Of a DNA stretch of 6,381 nt, positions 1-5,414 are shown piece after piece. Position 1 is the first letter of the stretch. Every line of letters starts with the position of its first letter. The notes under the pieces were generated by a model. It saw nothing but the letters and a program-made list of their open reading frames with translations, was not told the origin of the DNA and did not search any database. Source of the stretch: Eubacteriales Family XIII. Incertae Sedis bacterium. Its GTDB lineage: Bacteria > Bacillota > Clostridia > Peptostreptococcales > Anaerovoracaceae. Made by a program: the position numbers and the translations under genes. The stretch covers positions 1 to 6,381 of the forward strand of contig JAITAX010000078.1 in assembly GCA_031283865.1 (NCBI GenBank), written 5' to 3'.

Positions 1-29
1 TCTAGATTGACAACCCTATATTGAAAACA

Positions 30-49
30 GATGGGTGCGGATGGGTGCG
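30..49. repeat. Tandem direct repeat, two copies of a 10-mer
   Basis: The 10-mer gatgggtgcg occurs twice back to back, at 30-39 and 40-49, followed by another g. It lies in non-coding sequence upstream of the large inverted repeat. With only two copies it may be chance or replication slippage, and no function can be read from it. Confidence 0.6.
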
Positions 50-92
50 GGGTGCTACCGTTCAGATCCTTTGCGGAATTTGCTCATTTCGG

Positions 93-228
93 GGCCGGGG
101 GCTTGGTAATCCACGGAGCGTCATTGCGGTATTCAAGGGCCGCGCTTTTTGCGGCCACCGCAGCGAGCATAAACGCCGCGCCTTTTGCGGCGTTGCGAAG
201 AGCGGAGAGGATTACCAGGCCCCCGGCC
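93..228. repeat. Composite nested inverted repeat (potential three-way junction)
   Basis: Arms 93-112 and 209-228 are complementary over 20 positions, with a single G-T(U) wobble at 103/218. They enclose two further hairpins. The first pairs 125-130 with 157-162 and 138-143 with 151-156, has a 7-nt one-sided bulge (131-137), and carries a gcttttt loop. The second is a perfect 8-bp stem, 172-179 with 187-194, with a gcctttt loop. The two inner hairpins resemble each other (CCGC-GCYTTTT-GCGG core), as if one had been duplicated. The segments tcattgcgg (121-129) and ggattacc (209-216) recall, from memory only, a widespread family of REP-like palindromes built on TCATTGCGA and GGATTACC/GGCAATCC. 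The bases gaatt occur just outside both ends (76-80 and 235-239), a possible but weak target duplication. No coding or promoter signal explains it. A mobile or REP-like DNA element is the best guess; a structured RNA is the alternative. Confidence 0.75.
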
Positions 229-283
229 ACCCCTGAATTGCAACAAAAAATCATTCCGGCACAATTCGTTCGAAAGTTAGAAG

Positions 284-312
284 TTGCGCAGACCGCCCGT
301 CTGCTTTATAAT
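284..312 (+). promoter_or_regulatory. Putative sigma-A-type promoter for the isocitrate dehydrogenase gene
   Basis: A perfect -10 hexamer TATAAT lies at 307-312. A partial -35, TTGCGC (TTG conserved), lies at 284-289, giving a 17-bp spacer. Transcription would start near 319 and leave a leader of roughly 100 nt before the start codon at 417. The AT-rich -10 stands out in a GC-rich background. The -35 is weak, so activity may depend on an activator or upstream sequence. Confidence 0.55.
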
Positions 313-335
313 GATAGATACAATGTGATCGAATA

Positions 336-361
336 CGAAGCGGCCGGGCGCGCGGGCTTCG
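336..361 (+). other. GC-rich hairpin in the predicted leader of the isocitrate dehydrogenase gene
   Basis: Bases 336-341 pair with 356-361 (cgaagc with gcttcg). After a gg bulge, 344-346 pair with 353-355, leaving a 6-nt loop. The hairpin sits within the predicted transcript leader, about 45 nt upstream of the ribosome binding site and not followed by T residues, so it is not a terminator. It could affect mRNA stability, or be chance in GC-rich sequence. It matches no riboswitch class I recognise. Confidence 0.25.
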
Positions 362-416
362 CCACGGGGCGGGCCTTTGGCGGGATGCGGCGGTCGTTTG
401 CGCGGAAGGAGCGGGC

Positions 417-1622
417 ATGTCCGAGAGGATAAGGATGAACAGCCCCATCGTGGAGATGGATGGGGATGAAATGACGCGCGTTTTGTGGCGGTGGGTAAAG
501 GATCTGCTGCTGCTGCCGCACGTGGATTTGAAGACGGAGTATTACGATTTGGGGCTTGAGAAGCGCGAGGAAACGCGGGATCGCATCACGGCGGAAGCGG
601 CGGAAGCGACGCTTAGGCTCGGCGTCGCCGTGAAGTGCGCGACGATCACGCCCAACGCCGAGCGCGTGAAAGAATACGGGCTTTCCGAGATGTGGAAGTC
701 GCCGAACGGGACGATTCGCGCCATACTCGACGGGACCGTGTTCCGCGCGCCCATACCCGTTCGGGGCATCGCGCCCTACATACCGACTTGGACGAAGCCG
801 ATTACCATTGCGCGCCACGCCTACGGCGACGTGTACAGAAACGTCGAGTTCTCCGTCGGCGCGGGGCGCTGCGCCGAACTGACGGTCTCGGGCGGCGGCG
901 AAGCCGAGACGCGCGCCGCCATACACGCATTCAGCGGCGGCGGCGTCGTGCAGGGCGTACACAATACCGACGAGAGCATCACGTCTTTCGCGCGCGCCTG
1001 CTTTTCCTACGCGCTCGACACGAGGCAGGACCTGTGGTTCGCCGCAAAGGACACGATCTCAAAGATCTATGACCGGCGCTTCAAGGATATCTTCGAAGCG
1101 ATGTTTGAGGCGGAGTACAAGAGGGCCTTTGCGGACGCGGGGATAAGCTATGCTTACACGCTGATCGACGATATGATTGCGCGCGCCGTGCGCTCGGAGG
1201 GCGGCTACATCTGGGCCTGCAAAAATTACGACGGGGATGTCCTGTCCGATATGGTGGCCGCGGCCTACGGCAGCCTCGCGATGATGACCTCGGTGCTCGT
1301 TTCGCCAAAAGGCGCTTTCGAGTACGAGGCCGCGCACGGCACGGTGCAGCGCCATTACCGCAAATACAAGGACGGCGAAAGGACCTCGACAAATCCCGTC
1401 GCGACGATCTTCGCGTGGAGCGGCGCACTCCGAAAGCGCGGCGAGACGGACGGTTTGCCCGCGCTCGCGGATTTTGCGGACAGGCTCGAACGGGCGAGCC
1501 TCGATACGATTGCGTCCGGCGTGATGACGGGCGACCTCTTTGCGCTGTCAAGCCTCGCAGACAAAACTGCGGCGGATACGGAGGCATTTTTGCGCGCCGT
1601 CGCGCGGCGGCTCGCGGATTAG
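417..1622 (+). CDS. icd: NADP-dependent isocitrate dehydrogenase, homodimeric (eukaryote-like) class
   Basis: This 401-residue protein oxidatively decarboxylates isocitrate to 2-oxoglutarate in the cytoplasm, yielding NADPH and the carbon skeleton for glutamate. Its length and motifs match the homodimeric class typified by human IDH1 rather than the shorter-motif E. coli Icd type. Visible landmarks are VEMDGDEMTR (12-21), WKSPNGTIR (93-101), the isocitrate-binding arginines R101, R110 and R133 (in ARHAYGD), Y140, K211, the metal-binding aspartates D251/D252, D274 and D278 in LIDD and NYDGDVLSD, and EAAHGTVQRH (304-313). R312 and H313 of that last motif correspond to the NADP 2'-phosphate contacts. 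All are intact, so an active enzyme is expected. The ATG at 417 has AAGGAG at 406-411, 5 nt upstream. A second in-frame ATG at 435 also has a purine-rich sequence before it (423-428), so a six-residue-shorter form is possible. The gene stands alone, with no aconitase or citrate synthase beside it in this window. Confidence 0.96.
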   Translation: MSERIRMNSPIVEMDGDEMTRVLWRWVKDLLLLPHVDLKTEYYDLGLEKREETRDRITAEAAEATLRLGVAVKCATITPNAERVKEYGLSEMWKSPNGTIRAILDGTVFRAPIPVRGIAPYIPTWTKPITIARHAYGDVYRNVEFSVGAGRCAELTVSGGGEAETRAAIHAFSGGGVVQGVHNTDESITSFARACFSYALDTRQDLWFAAKDTISKIYDRRFKDIFEAMFEAEYKRAFADAGISYAYTLIDDMIARAVRSEGGYIWACKNYDGDVLSDMVAAAYGSLAMMTSVLVSPKGAFEYEAAHGTVQRHYRKYKDGERTSTNPVATIFAWSGALRKRGETDGLPALADFADRLERASLDTIASGVMTGDLFALSSLADKTAADTEAFLRAVARRLAD

Positions 1623-1623
1623 C

Positions 1624-1660
1624 ACGCCCCGGCCGGCGTAAAACACCGTATACATTTTTT
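1624..1660 (+). terminator. Weak candidate terminator after the isocitrate dehydrogenase gene
   Basis: Just past the stop codon a 5-bp GC-rich stem (1624-1628 with 1635-1639, acgcc with ggcgt) closes a 6-nt loop. A run of six T lies at 1655-1660, but 15 nt separate the stem from the T run, so this is not a canonical intrinsic terminator. The T run also falls inside the spacer of the next promoter. Partial termination is the most that can be claimed. Confidence 0.2.
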
Positions 1661-1677
1661 ATTCTTTCCGGTATAAT
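1649..1677 (+). promoter_or_regulatory. Putative sigma-A-type promoter for the SLH gene cluster
   Basis: TATAAT lies at 1672-1677. TATACA (four of six matches to TTGACA) lies at 1649-1654, separated by 17 bp. The surrounding 1650-1687 is a sharply AT-rich island in a GC-rich region. The expected transcription start near 1684 gives a short leader of about 27 nt to the TTG start at 1711. This is probably the main promoter for the three envelope genes that follow. Confidence 0.6.
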
Positions 1678-1697
1678 ATATATATACTGAATGTATG

Positions 1698-1705
1698 GGA
1701 GGTGA
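1698..1705 (+). promoter_or_regulatory. Strong ribosome binding site that decides a TTG start
   Basis: GGAGGTGA at 1698-1705 is a near-perfect complement of the 16S rRNA 3' end. It ends 5 nt before TTG at 1711. The in-frame GTG at 1702 overlaps this site and has no separate upstream ribosome binding site, so it is unlikely to be the start. Confidence 0.75.
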
Positions 1706-1710
1706 AGAAA

Positions 1711-2676
1711 TTGAAATCACACAGGAGAGCATGTGCCTTTGTCGTCGCGCTGCTTCTCGTCGCGGGCGGCGCCCTTTGCGCGGCTGCGGCGGAGATCGAC
1801 TACAGTTCTTGGGATACAAAGCCCACATACCCGCCCGATGTGCAGAACACGAAGTATTTCAGCGCGGTGAAAGCGCTGATGGACGCGCAGGCGATAACGG
1901 GCGACACGGACGGGCTGTTCCATCCCGACAAGGCCATTACGCGGGCCGAGTTCGCGAGCATCGTCGTCAGGGCCGGCCACTGGCAGAACCTTTCCGGCTC
2001 GGAAACGTATTTTACGGATATGGACGGCTACGGCTGGGCGAAAGAATACATCAACCGCGCATACGAAAACAACTGGATCAAGGGTGTGGGCGGCGGCAAG
2101 TTCGCGCCGGGCAAGAACGTGACCTACGCCGAGGTAATCACGGTGCTGGTCCGCATTGAACGCGGACAGGAGAACGAGCCGGAGGGCAGATGGCCCGACG
2201 CGTACATAAGGTACGCCGACATGTACAACCTGACGGGTAACGTGAACATCTACAATTGGACCGCGCCCGCGCCGAAAGGCGACGTCGCCATCCTTGTGAA
2301 CCGGATTATCGCGCCGATCCCGATGGTTTCGAACAACCGCAGCGCCTACTTCTCGAATGTGAGTTTTACGGGTTCCACGGGCAGCGCCATCACGACGGGC
2401 AACATCTTCATTACGCTGCACAACGACACTTTTAATGAAATACTCGGCGGAGCGGATGTTTCGAGCTGGTTTCCGGGTCTCAGCGCGAACGGCTTGCGGG
2501 CCACGGTGCCGCAGTATCATCCGGCCGGGCTTTCTTCGATCACGATCAACATCACGGGCGTTCCCGTCAATGCGTCGAACGCGCCGATTGCCGCGACCAT
2601 TCCGGGCAGCGCGCTGCACAGCGGGGGCGCTCTCAGCGTTTCGCTGAACGCGGAAGCGTTTTTCGATATAGAGTAG
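1711..2676 (+). CDS. Exported S-layer-homology (SLH) domain protein, short form
   Basis: Starting from TTG at 1711 the product has 321 residues. A signal peptide is clear: basic KSHRR (2-6), a hydrophobic stretch (about 7-23), and an Ala-rich cleavage region near 24-27. There is no lipobox. Three SLH units follow: about 49-89 (with GDTDGLFHPD and the TRAEF signature at 78-82), about 100-150 (FTDMDGYGWAKEYI), and a degenerate third at about 160-200 (RWPDAYIRYAD). SLH units bind secondary cell-wall polymer, usually pyruvylated, and hold proteins on the wall. Residues about 212-321 form one beta-rich module (ITLHNDTFNEIL, SSWFPGL, GLRATV, SITINITG, AATIPGSALHSGGAL). It resembles, from memory, a single unit of a repeat seen in larger clostridial surface proteins. 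There are no catalytic motifs, so a structural or adhesive role is inferred. The next gene encodes a paralogue. A GTG start at 1702 would add three residues but overlaps the ribosome binding site. Confidence 0.9.
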   Translation: MKSHRRACAFVVALLLVAGGALCAAAAEIDYSSWDTKPTYPPDVQNTKYFSAVKALMDAQAITGDTDGLFHPDKAITRAEFASIVVRAGHWQNLSGSETYFTDMDGYGWAKEYINRAYENNWIKGVGGGKFAPGKNVTYAEVITVLVRIERGQENEPEGRWPDAYIRYADMYNLTGNVNIYNWTAPAPKGDVAILVNRIIAPIPMVSNNRSAYFSNVSFTGSTGSAITTGNIFITLHNDTFNEILGGADVSSWFPGLSANGLRATVPQYHPAGLSSITINITGVPVNASNAPIAATIPGSALHSGGALSVSLNAEAFFDIE

Positions 2677-2693
2677 ATATACAATAGATATAC
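2674..2693. repeat. Short direct repeat across the stop codon
   Basis: The 9-mer tagatatac occurs at 2674-2682, where its first three bases are the stop codon of the first SLH gene, and again at 2685-2693, an 11-bp period. The stretch is AT-rich and contains TACAAT (2680-2685), close to a -10 hexamer, but I find no matching -35 at the right distance. It is probably a local duplication. Confidence 0.4.
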
Positions 2694-2765
2694 GACAGCA
2701 GCATGACATGCAACAGGCGGACTGCAAGTTTGTTTTTTTCACATTGAGAAAGGAGCAAGACGAAC

Positions 2766-4223
2766 ATGAAGATAAAAGGCATTGCAAGAATTTTGGCGGC
2801 GGCGCTCGTATGCGCGTCGGTTTTCGCCTCGACGGTCTGCGCCGCGACGCTGCCGTCCGACGTCGTAGGCCGGTCTTACGAGAAAGCCGTGTCGACGCTT
2901 GCGGAGCGGGACATCATAACGGGGGATGTGGACGGATTGTTCTATCCCGATTCCAATTTGACGCGGGCGCAGTTCTGCACGATCATCGTGAAAGCCATGC
3001 GCGCGCCTGCGGCCACGGTCAACGGGACGCCCTCTCAGGATGTCAAAAAGAGCGGTTTTCCGGACCTCAAGGGCTACGGCTGGGCGGAGGGCTATATCTC
3101 CTACGCGGTTGATCGGGGCGTCGTGACGGGCTATCCCGACGACAGCTTCAGACCCGGCAGCAATGTAACCATGAACGAGCTGATTACGATGACGCTGCGC
3201 GCGGCCGGCTACGATGACGCCTCTCTCGGCGGGGTTTGGCCGGAAAACTACATCGCCAAGGCCGGCGACATCGGCGCCTTGGCGGGGCTGACCGCGCCCC
3301 TGCCCGAATACGCGACGAAGTGGATGGCCGCGCGGCTCGTCTACAACATCCTGTCGCGCATAGAGGAGGTCAATCCGCCCGAAGAGACGCCGCCCGAGGG
3401 CGACGCGAACCCCGCTGAAACGCCCGCCGCGACCGCGCTCACTTTCGTCGCTTCGGGTTCTTTCGACAGCGACATCACGACTTTCGCGGACAAAGGCTTC
3501 GCGAGAGACGCAAAGGTCCTGCGATACGGGCTTACATCCGAGTATTCCAAGGATATGACGCTTTCCGGAAACAGCGACGACTATCTTGAAGACACCGTCT
3601 ACAAGTACAAAAACGTCAAAACGCCCGCGTGGTACGAGCTTGAAGACGGTAAGATCAAGCGGCTCATCCTGCCGCGCGACGTCGGCTTCACGGGCAGGGC
3701 CTACGGCGTGATTACGAACATCGTTTCCGTGACGAACAGCGGGGGCAGCGCCGTCATCGGCTTTGTCACGCTGACGGCGGGGCGCGTCATAACATGGGCC
3801 GGCGATGCCGGGCTCACAAAGGACAATGCGCCGCTTGCGAGCAATTATAACGGTGGGCAGCTCTTTGAATTTCAGCTTAGAAACGGGCAGGTTACGAACG
3901 TGGCTTCAGCCGTAAATCCTGCGGACGCGACCGTATTTAACCCGCCCCTGCGGGCCTCCGTGTCCGGGGAAATCGGCTCGACGGGCGAATTTGCGAAAGT
4001 CACGTCCAAGACGGGCAATGTGGTTACGGTCGATCTCAATGGCGACGGCAATACGGTGGTCGTCGAGATCAAGAGTAACGCGTCGGTCTATGTTCTCGAC
4101 GCCGACGGGGGCTACACGACAGGCTCCGCGAACAGTGTGCGCGAAAATGCCTGGGTGCGCCTCTACGACGTTTCGGACGACAAGGACGCCGCCGCCGACG
4201 CGGTGATTATAAAAGAAGAATAG
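2766..4223 (+). CDS. Exported S-layer-homology (SLH) domain protein, long form
   Basis: This 485-residue protein has a signal peptide (KIKGIAR, then a hydrophobic core, with cleavage probably after VCA near residue 26). Three SLH units follow: about 33-79 (GDVDGLFYPD, with TRAQF at 66-70 in place of TRAEF), about 98-148 (FPDLKGYGWAEGYI, GYPDDSFRPG), and about 158-198 (VWPENYIAKA). A Pro/Glu-rich linker (about 199-223) leads to a beta-rich region of about 260 residues (225-485), including YGVITNIVSV (313-322) and DLNGDGNTVVVEI (423-435). Anchoring to secondary cell-wall polymer is the expected role; the C-terminal region has no catalytic signature I recognise. The SLH part aligns by eye with the preceding protein along its whole length, pointing to gene duplication. 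The gene is 89 nt downstream of its neighbour and has AAAGGAG at 2749-2755, 10 nt before the ATG. Co-transcription from the promoter at 1649-1677 is likely. Confidence 0.92.
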   Translation: MKIKGIARILAAALVCASVFASTVCAATLPSDVVGRSYEKAVSTLAERDIITGDVDGLFYPDSNLTRAQFCTIIVKAMRAPAATVNGTPSQDVKKSGFPDLKGYGWAEGYISYAVDRGVVTGYPDDSFRPGSNVTMNELITMTLRAAGYDDASLGGVWPENYIAKAGDIGALAGLTAPLPEYATKWMAARLVYNILSRIEEVNPPEETPPEGDANPAETPAATALTFVASGSFDSDITTFADKGFARDAKVLRYGLTSEYSKDMTLSGNSDDYLEDTVYKYKNVKTPAWYELEDGKIKRLILPRDVGFTGRAYGVITNIVSVTNSGGSAVIGFVTLTAGRVITWAGDAGLTKDNAPLASNYNGGQLFEFQLRNGQVTNVASAVNPADATVFNPPLRASVSGEIGSTGEFAKVTSKTGNVVTVDLNGDGNTVVVEIKSNASVYVLDADGGYTTGSANSVRENAWVRLYDVSDDKDAAADAVIIKEE

Positions 4224-4257
4224 TACACCTGTTCAAATGGGGGATTGAAGAATTGTT

Positions 4258-5367
4258 ATGATCAACAAATGGAGAATTGCCGCGGCTTGGCTTATCGTGG
4301 CCGCGCTTGTCCTCTCGTCTGCGGCGGTCTATGCCGGGGATAAGGTGGAGGGATCGTTTTTTTTGAAAAATATCGTCGTGAACGGGGAGGAAATCGTCAA
4401 TTACAACCTGCAATACCCGTTCTTCCTGTACGGCGACATGACCTATTTGCCGCTTACGGCGGACATTCAGGAGATCTTCGGCTTCGAGGCGGAGATCGAC
4501 ATGGATGCGGGGATGCTGAAGCTGCGAAAGACGGCGCCCGGCCTGCCCAACATCCGCGACAACCGCGCAAAAAACAACGCGGAGGATGTGACGGCTGAGG
4601 TGGAGAGCCGTCTCAGCGTCCATATCGTGGACGGCGCGGTCGCGCCGCCGCCGGAGTATACGGAGGAAACCGCGGACGTCATCGTATTCGAGCCGGCGCC
4701 GCTGCAGAACGTGCGCCCCGTCGATCTGGAGCAGTGTCCCGTGCTTGTGAAAGACGGCATCGTCTATCTGCCGCTGCGGGTTTTCGCGGGGAGCGAGGCT
4801 TTGGGCTGGAATCTGTATTACGACGCCTATTTCGGGATATGCGTCAGCACGAACGAAGACATTGCCGCGAGCGAATTTTTTCCGGAAACAGAGGCTAATT
4901 ACAACAAGGGTCTCGTGCAGTACATTCGTTCCGTGAACGGCAATCTGAGCGCGAGCCGCGCGCAGGAGCTGGTCTTTATGCTCCGCAGGGCGGCGGAGGT
5001 GAACGAGCTCGACGAGAAGATTTTGATCGCCGTGATGCAGAAAGAGAGCCGCTTTAACGCAACGGCCGTCAGCCGTTCCGGCGCGGTCGGGCTTATGCAG
5101 TTCATGCCGCAGACGGCCGCGGGGCTCGGGCTCAGCGTCGAACAGCTCTACGACGCGAAGACGAGCATCGACTACGGCGCGGCCTATATCAGCAGGAGCC
5201 TCGAAAACTACGGCGGCAACATCGATCTGGCGCTGTCGGCCTACAACCAAGGATCGGGCAACGTCAGCCGGGGTACCTATTCGAGGGGCTACGCGAAAAA
5301 GGTGCAGGACGCCGTCGGCGACATAGACGCGTATCTTGCGGAGGGCGGCTTTGTCCCGCAAGAGTAG
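4258..5367 (+). CDS. Exported lytic transglycosylase (SLT domain) with copper-amine-oxidase-N-like domain
   Basis: This 369-residue protein has a signal peptide (hydrophobic about 6-22, cleavage probably after VYA at residue 26). Residues about 33-92 (VVNGEEIVNY, MTYLPLTADI, FGFEAEIDMD) and about 160-198 (VLVKDGIVYLPLRVFAGSEALGW) carry the YLPLR...LGW pattern of copper-amine-oxidase-N-like domains. A Pro/Glu-rich stretch (about 128-158) separates the halves. Such domains occur on many clostridial wall proteins and need not bind copper. Residues about 218-360 form a family-1 lytic transglycosylase domain: catalytic E263 in QKESRFNA, GLMQF (278-282), AYNQG (328-332) and Y345 in GYAKKV. All expected motifs are present, so cleavage of peptidoglycan MurNAc-GlcNAc bonds to 1,6-anhydro products outside the membrane is predicted. 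There is no SLH unit. The ribosome binding site is modest (GGGGG at 4239-4243 is far; GAAG at 4247-4250 is close). An in-frame TGA at 4246 rules out a longer form. The gene sits 34 nt after the long SLH gene, suggesting shared transcription. Confidence 0.93.
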   Translation: MINKWRIAAAWLIVAALVLSSAAVYAGDKVEGSFFLKNIVVNGEEIVNYNLQYPFFLYGDMTYLPLTADIQEIFGFEAEIDMDAGMLKLRKTAPGLPNIRDNRAKNNAEDVTAEVESRLSVHIVDGAVAPPPEYTEETADVIVFEPAPLQNVRPVDLEQCPVLVKDGIVYLPLRVFAGSEALGWNLYYDAYFGICVSTNEDIAASEFFPETEANYNKGLVQYIRSVNGNLSASRAQELVFMLRRAAEVNELDEKILIAVMQKESRFNATAVSRSGAVGLMQFMPQTAAGLGLSVEQLYDAKTSIDYGAAYISRSLENYGGNIDLALSAYNQGSGNVSRGTYSRGYAKKVQDAVGDIDAYLAEGGFVPQE

Positions 5368-5399
5368 CGCCGATCCACAGAGCGTGTTTCATGGCAAGC

Positions 5400-5405
5400 G
5401 GAGGG
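5400..5405 (+). promoter_or_regulatory. Ribosome binding site favouring a GTG start for purL
   Basis: GGAGGG at 5400-5405 lies 9 nt before GTG at 5415. The alternative ATG at 5391 has only a poor purine run (agag, 5379-5382) before it. The site would lie inside the coding region if the ATG were used, so it argues for the GTG. Confidence 0.55.
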
Positions 5406-5414
5406 CTTCTGCGC

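Noticed and set aside
7..35. TTGACA at 7-12 as a -35 element
   Set aside because: Seventeen bases downstream is gatggg, not a -10 hexamer. TATATT at 17-22 is far too close.
31..432. Open frame spanning the upstream region into the icd start
   Set aside because: It runs through the nested inverted repeat and the promoter, has no ribosome binding site, and its translation resembles no protein family.
1771..1782. Cysteine near the end of the first SLH signal peptide as a lipoprotein site
   Set aside because: The residues before the cysteine are G-A-L, which do not fit a lipobox; an ordinary signal peptidase site in the Ala run fits better.
2712..2739. Possible intrinsic terminator between the two SLH genes (weak stem 2712-2718 with 2728-2734, then T residues)
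   Set aside because: The stem needs two adjacent G-T pairs and has only two G-C pairs, so it is too weak to call. It might act as a minor attenuator at most.
1717..2787. Long open frame on the - strand opposite the short SLH gene
   Set aside because: It is an antisense shadow of a clear secreted protein gene, with low-complexity Arg/Val/Asp composition and no recognisable motif.
4232..4249. Small hairpin (ttcaa with ttgaa) with the G-rich run in its loop before the transglycosylase start
   Set aside because: A 5-bp, mostly A-T stem is likely to be chance, and no regulatory family matches.
4207..5361. Long open frame on the - strand opposite the transglycosylase gene
   Set aside because: It mirrors a well-supported + strand gene, has an Arg/His-rich composition typical of antisense reading of GC-rich codons, and shows no domain or ribosome binding site.
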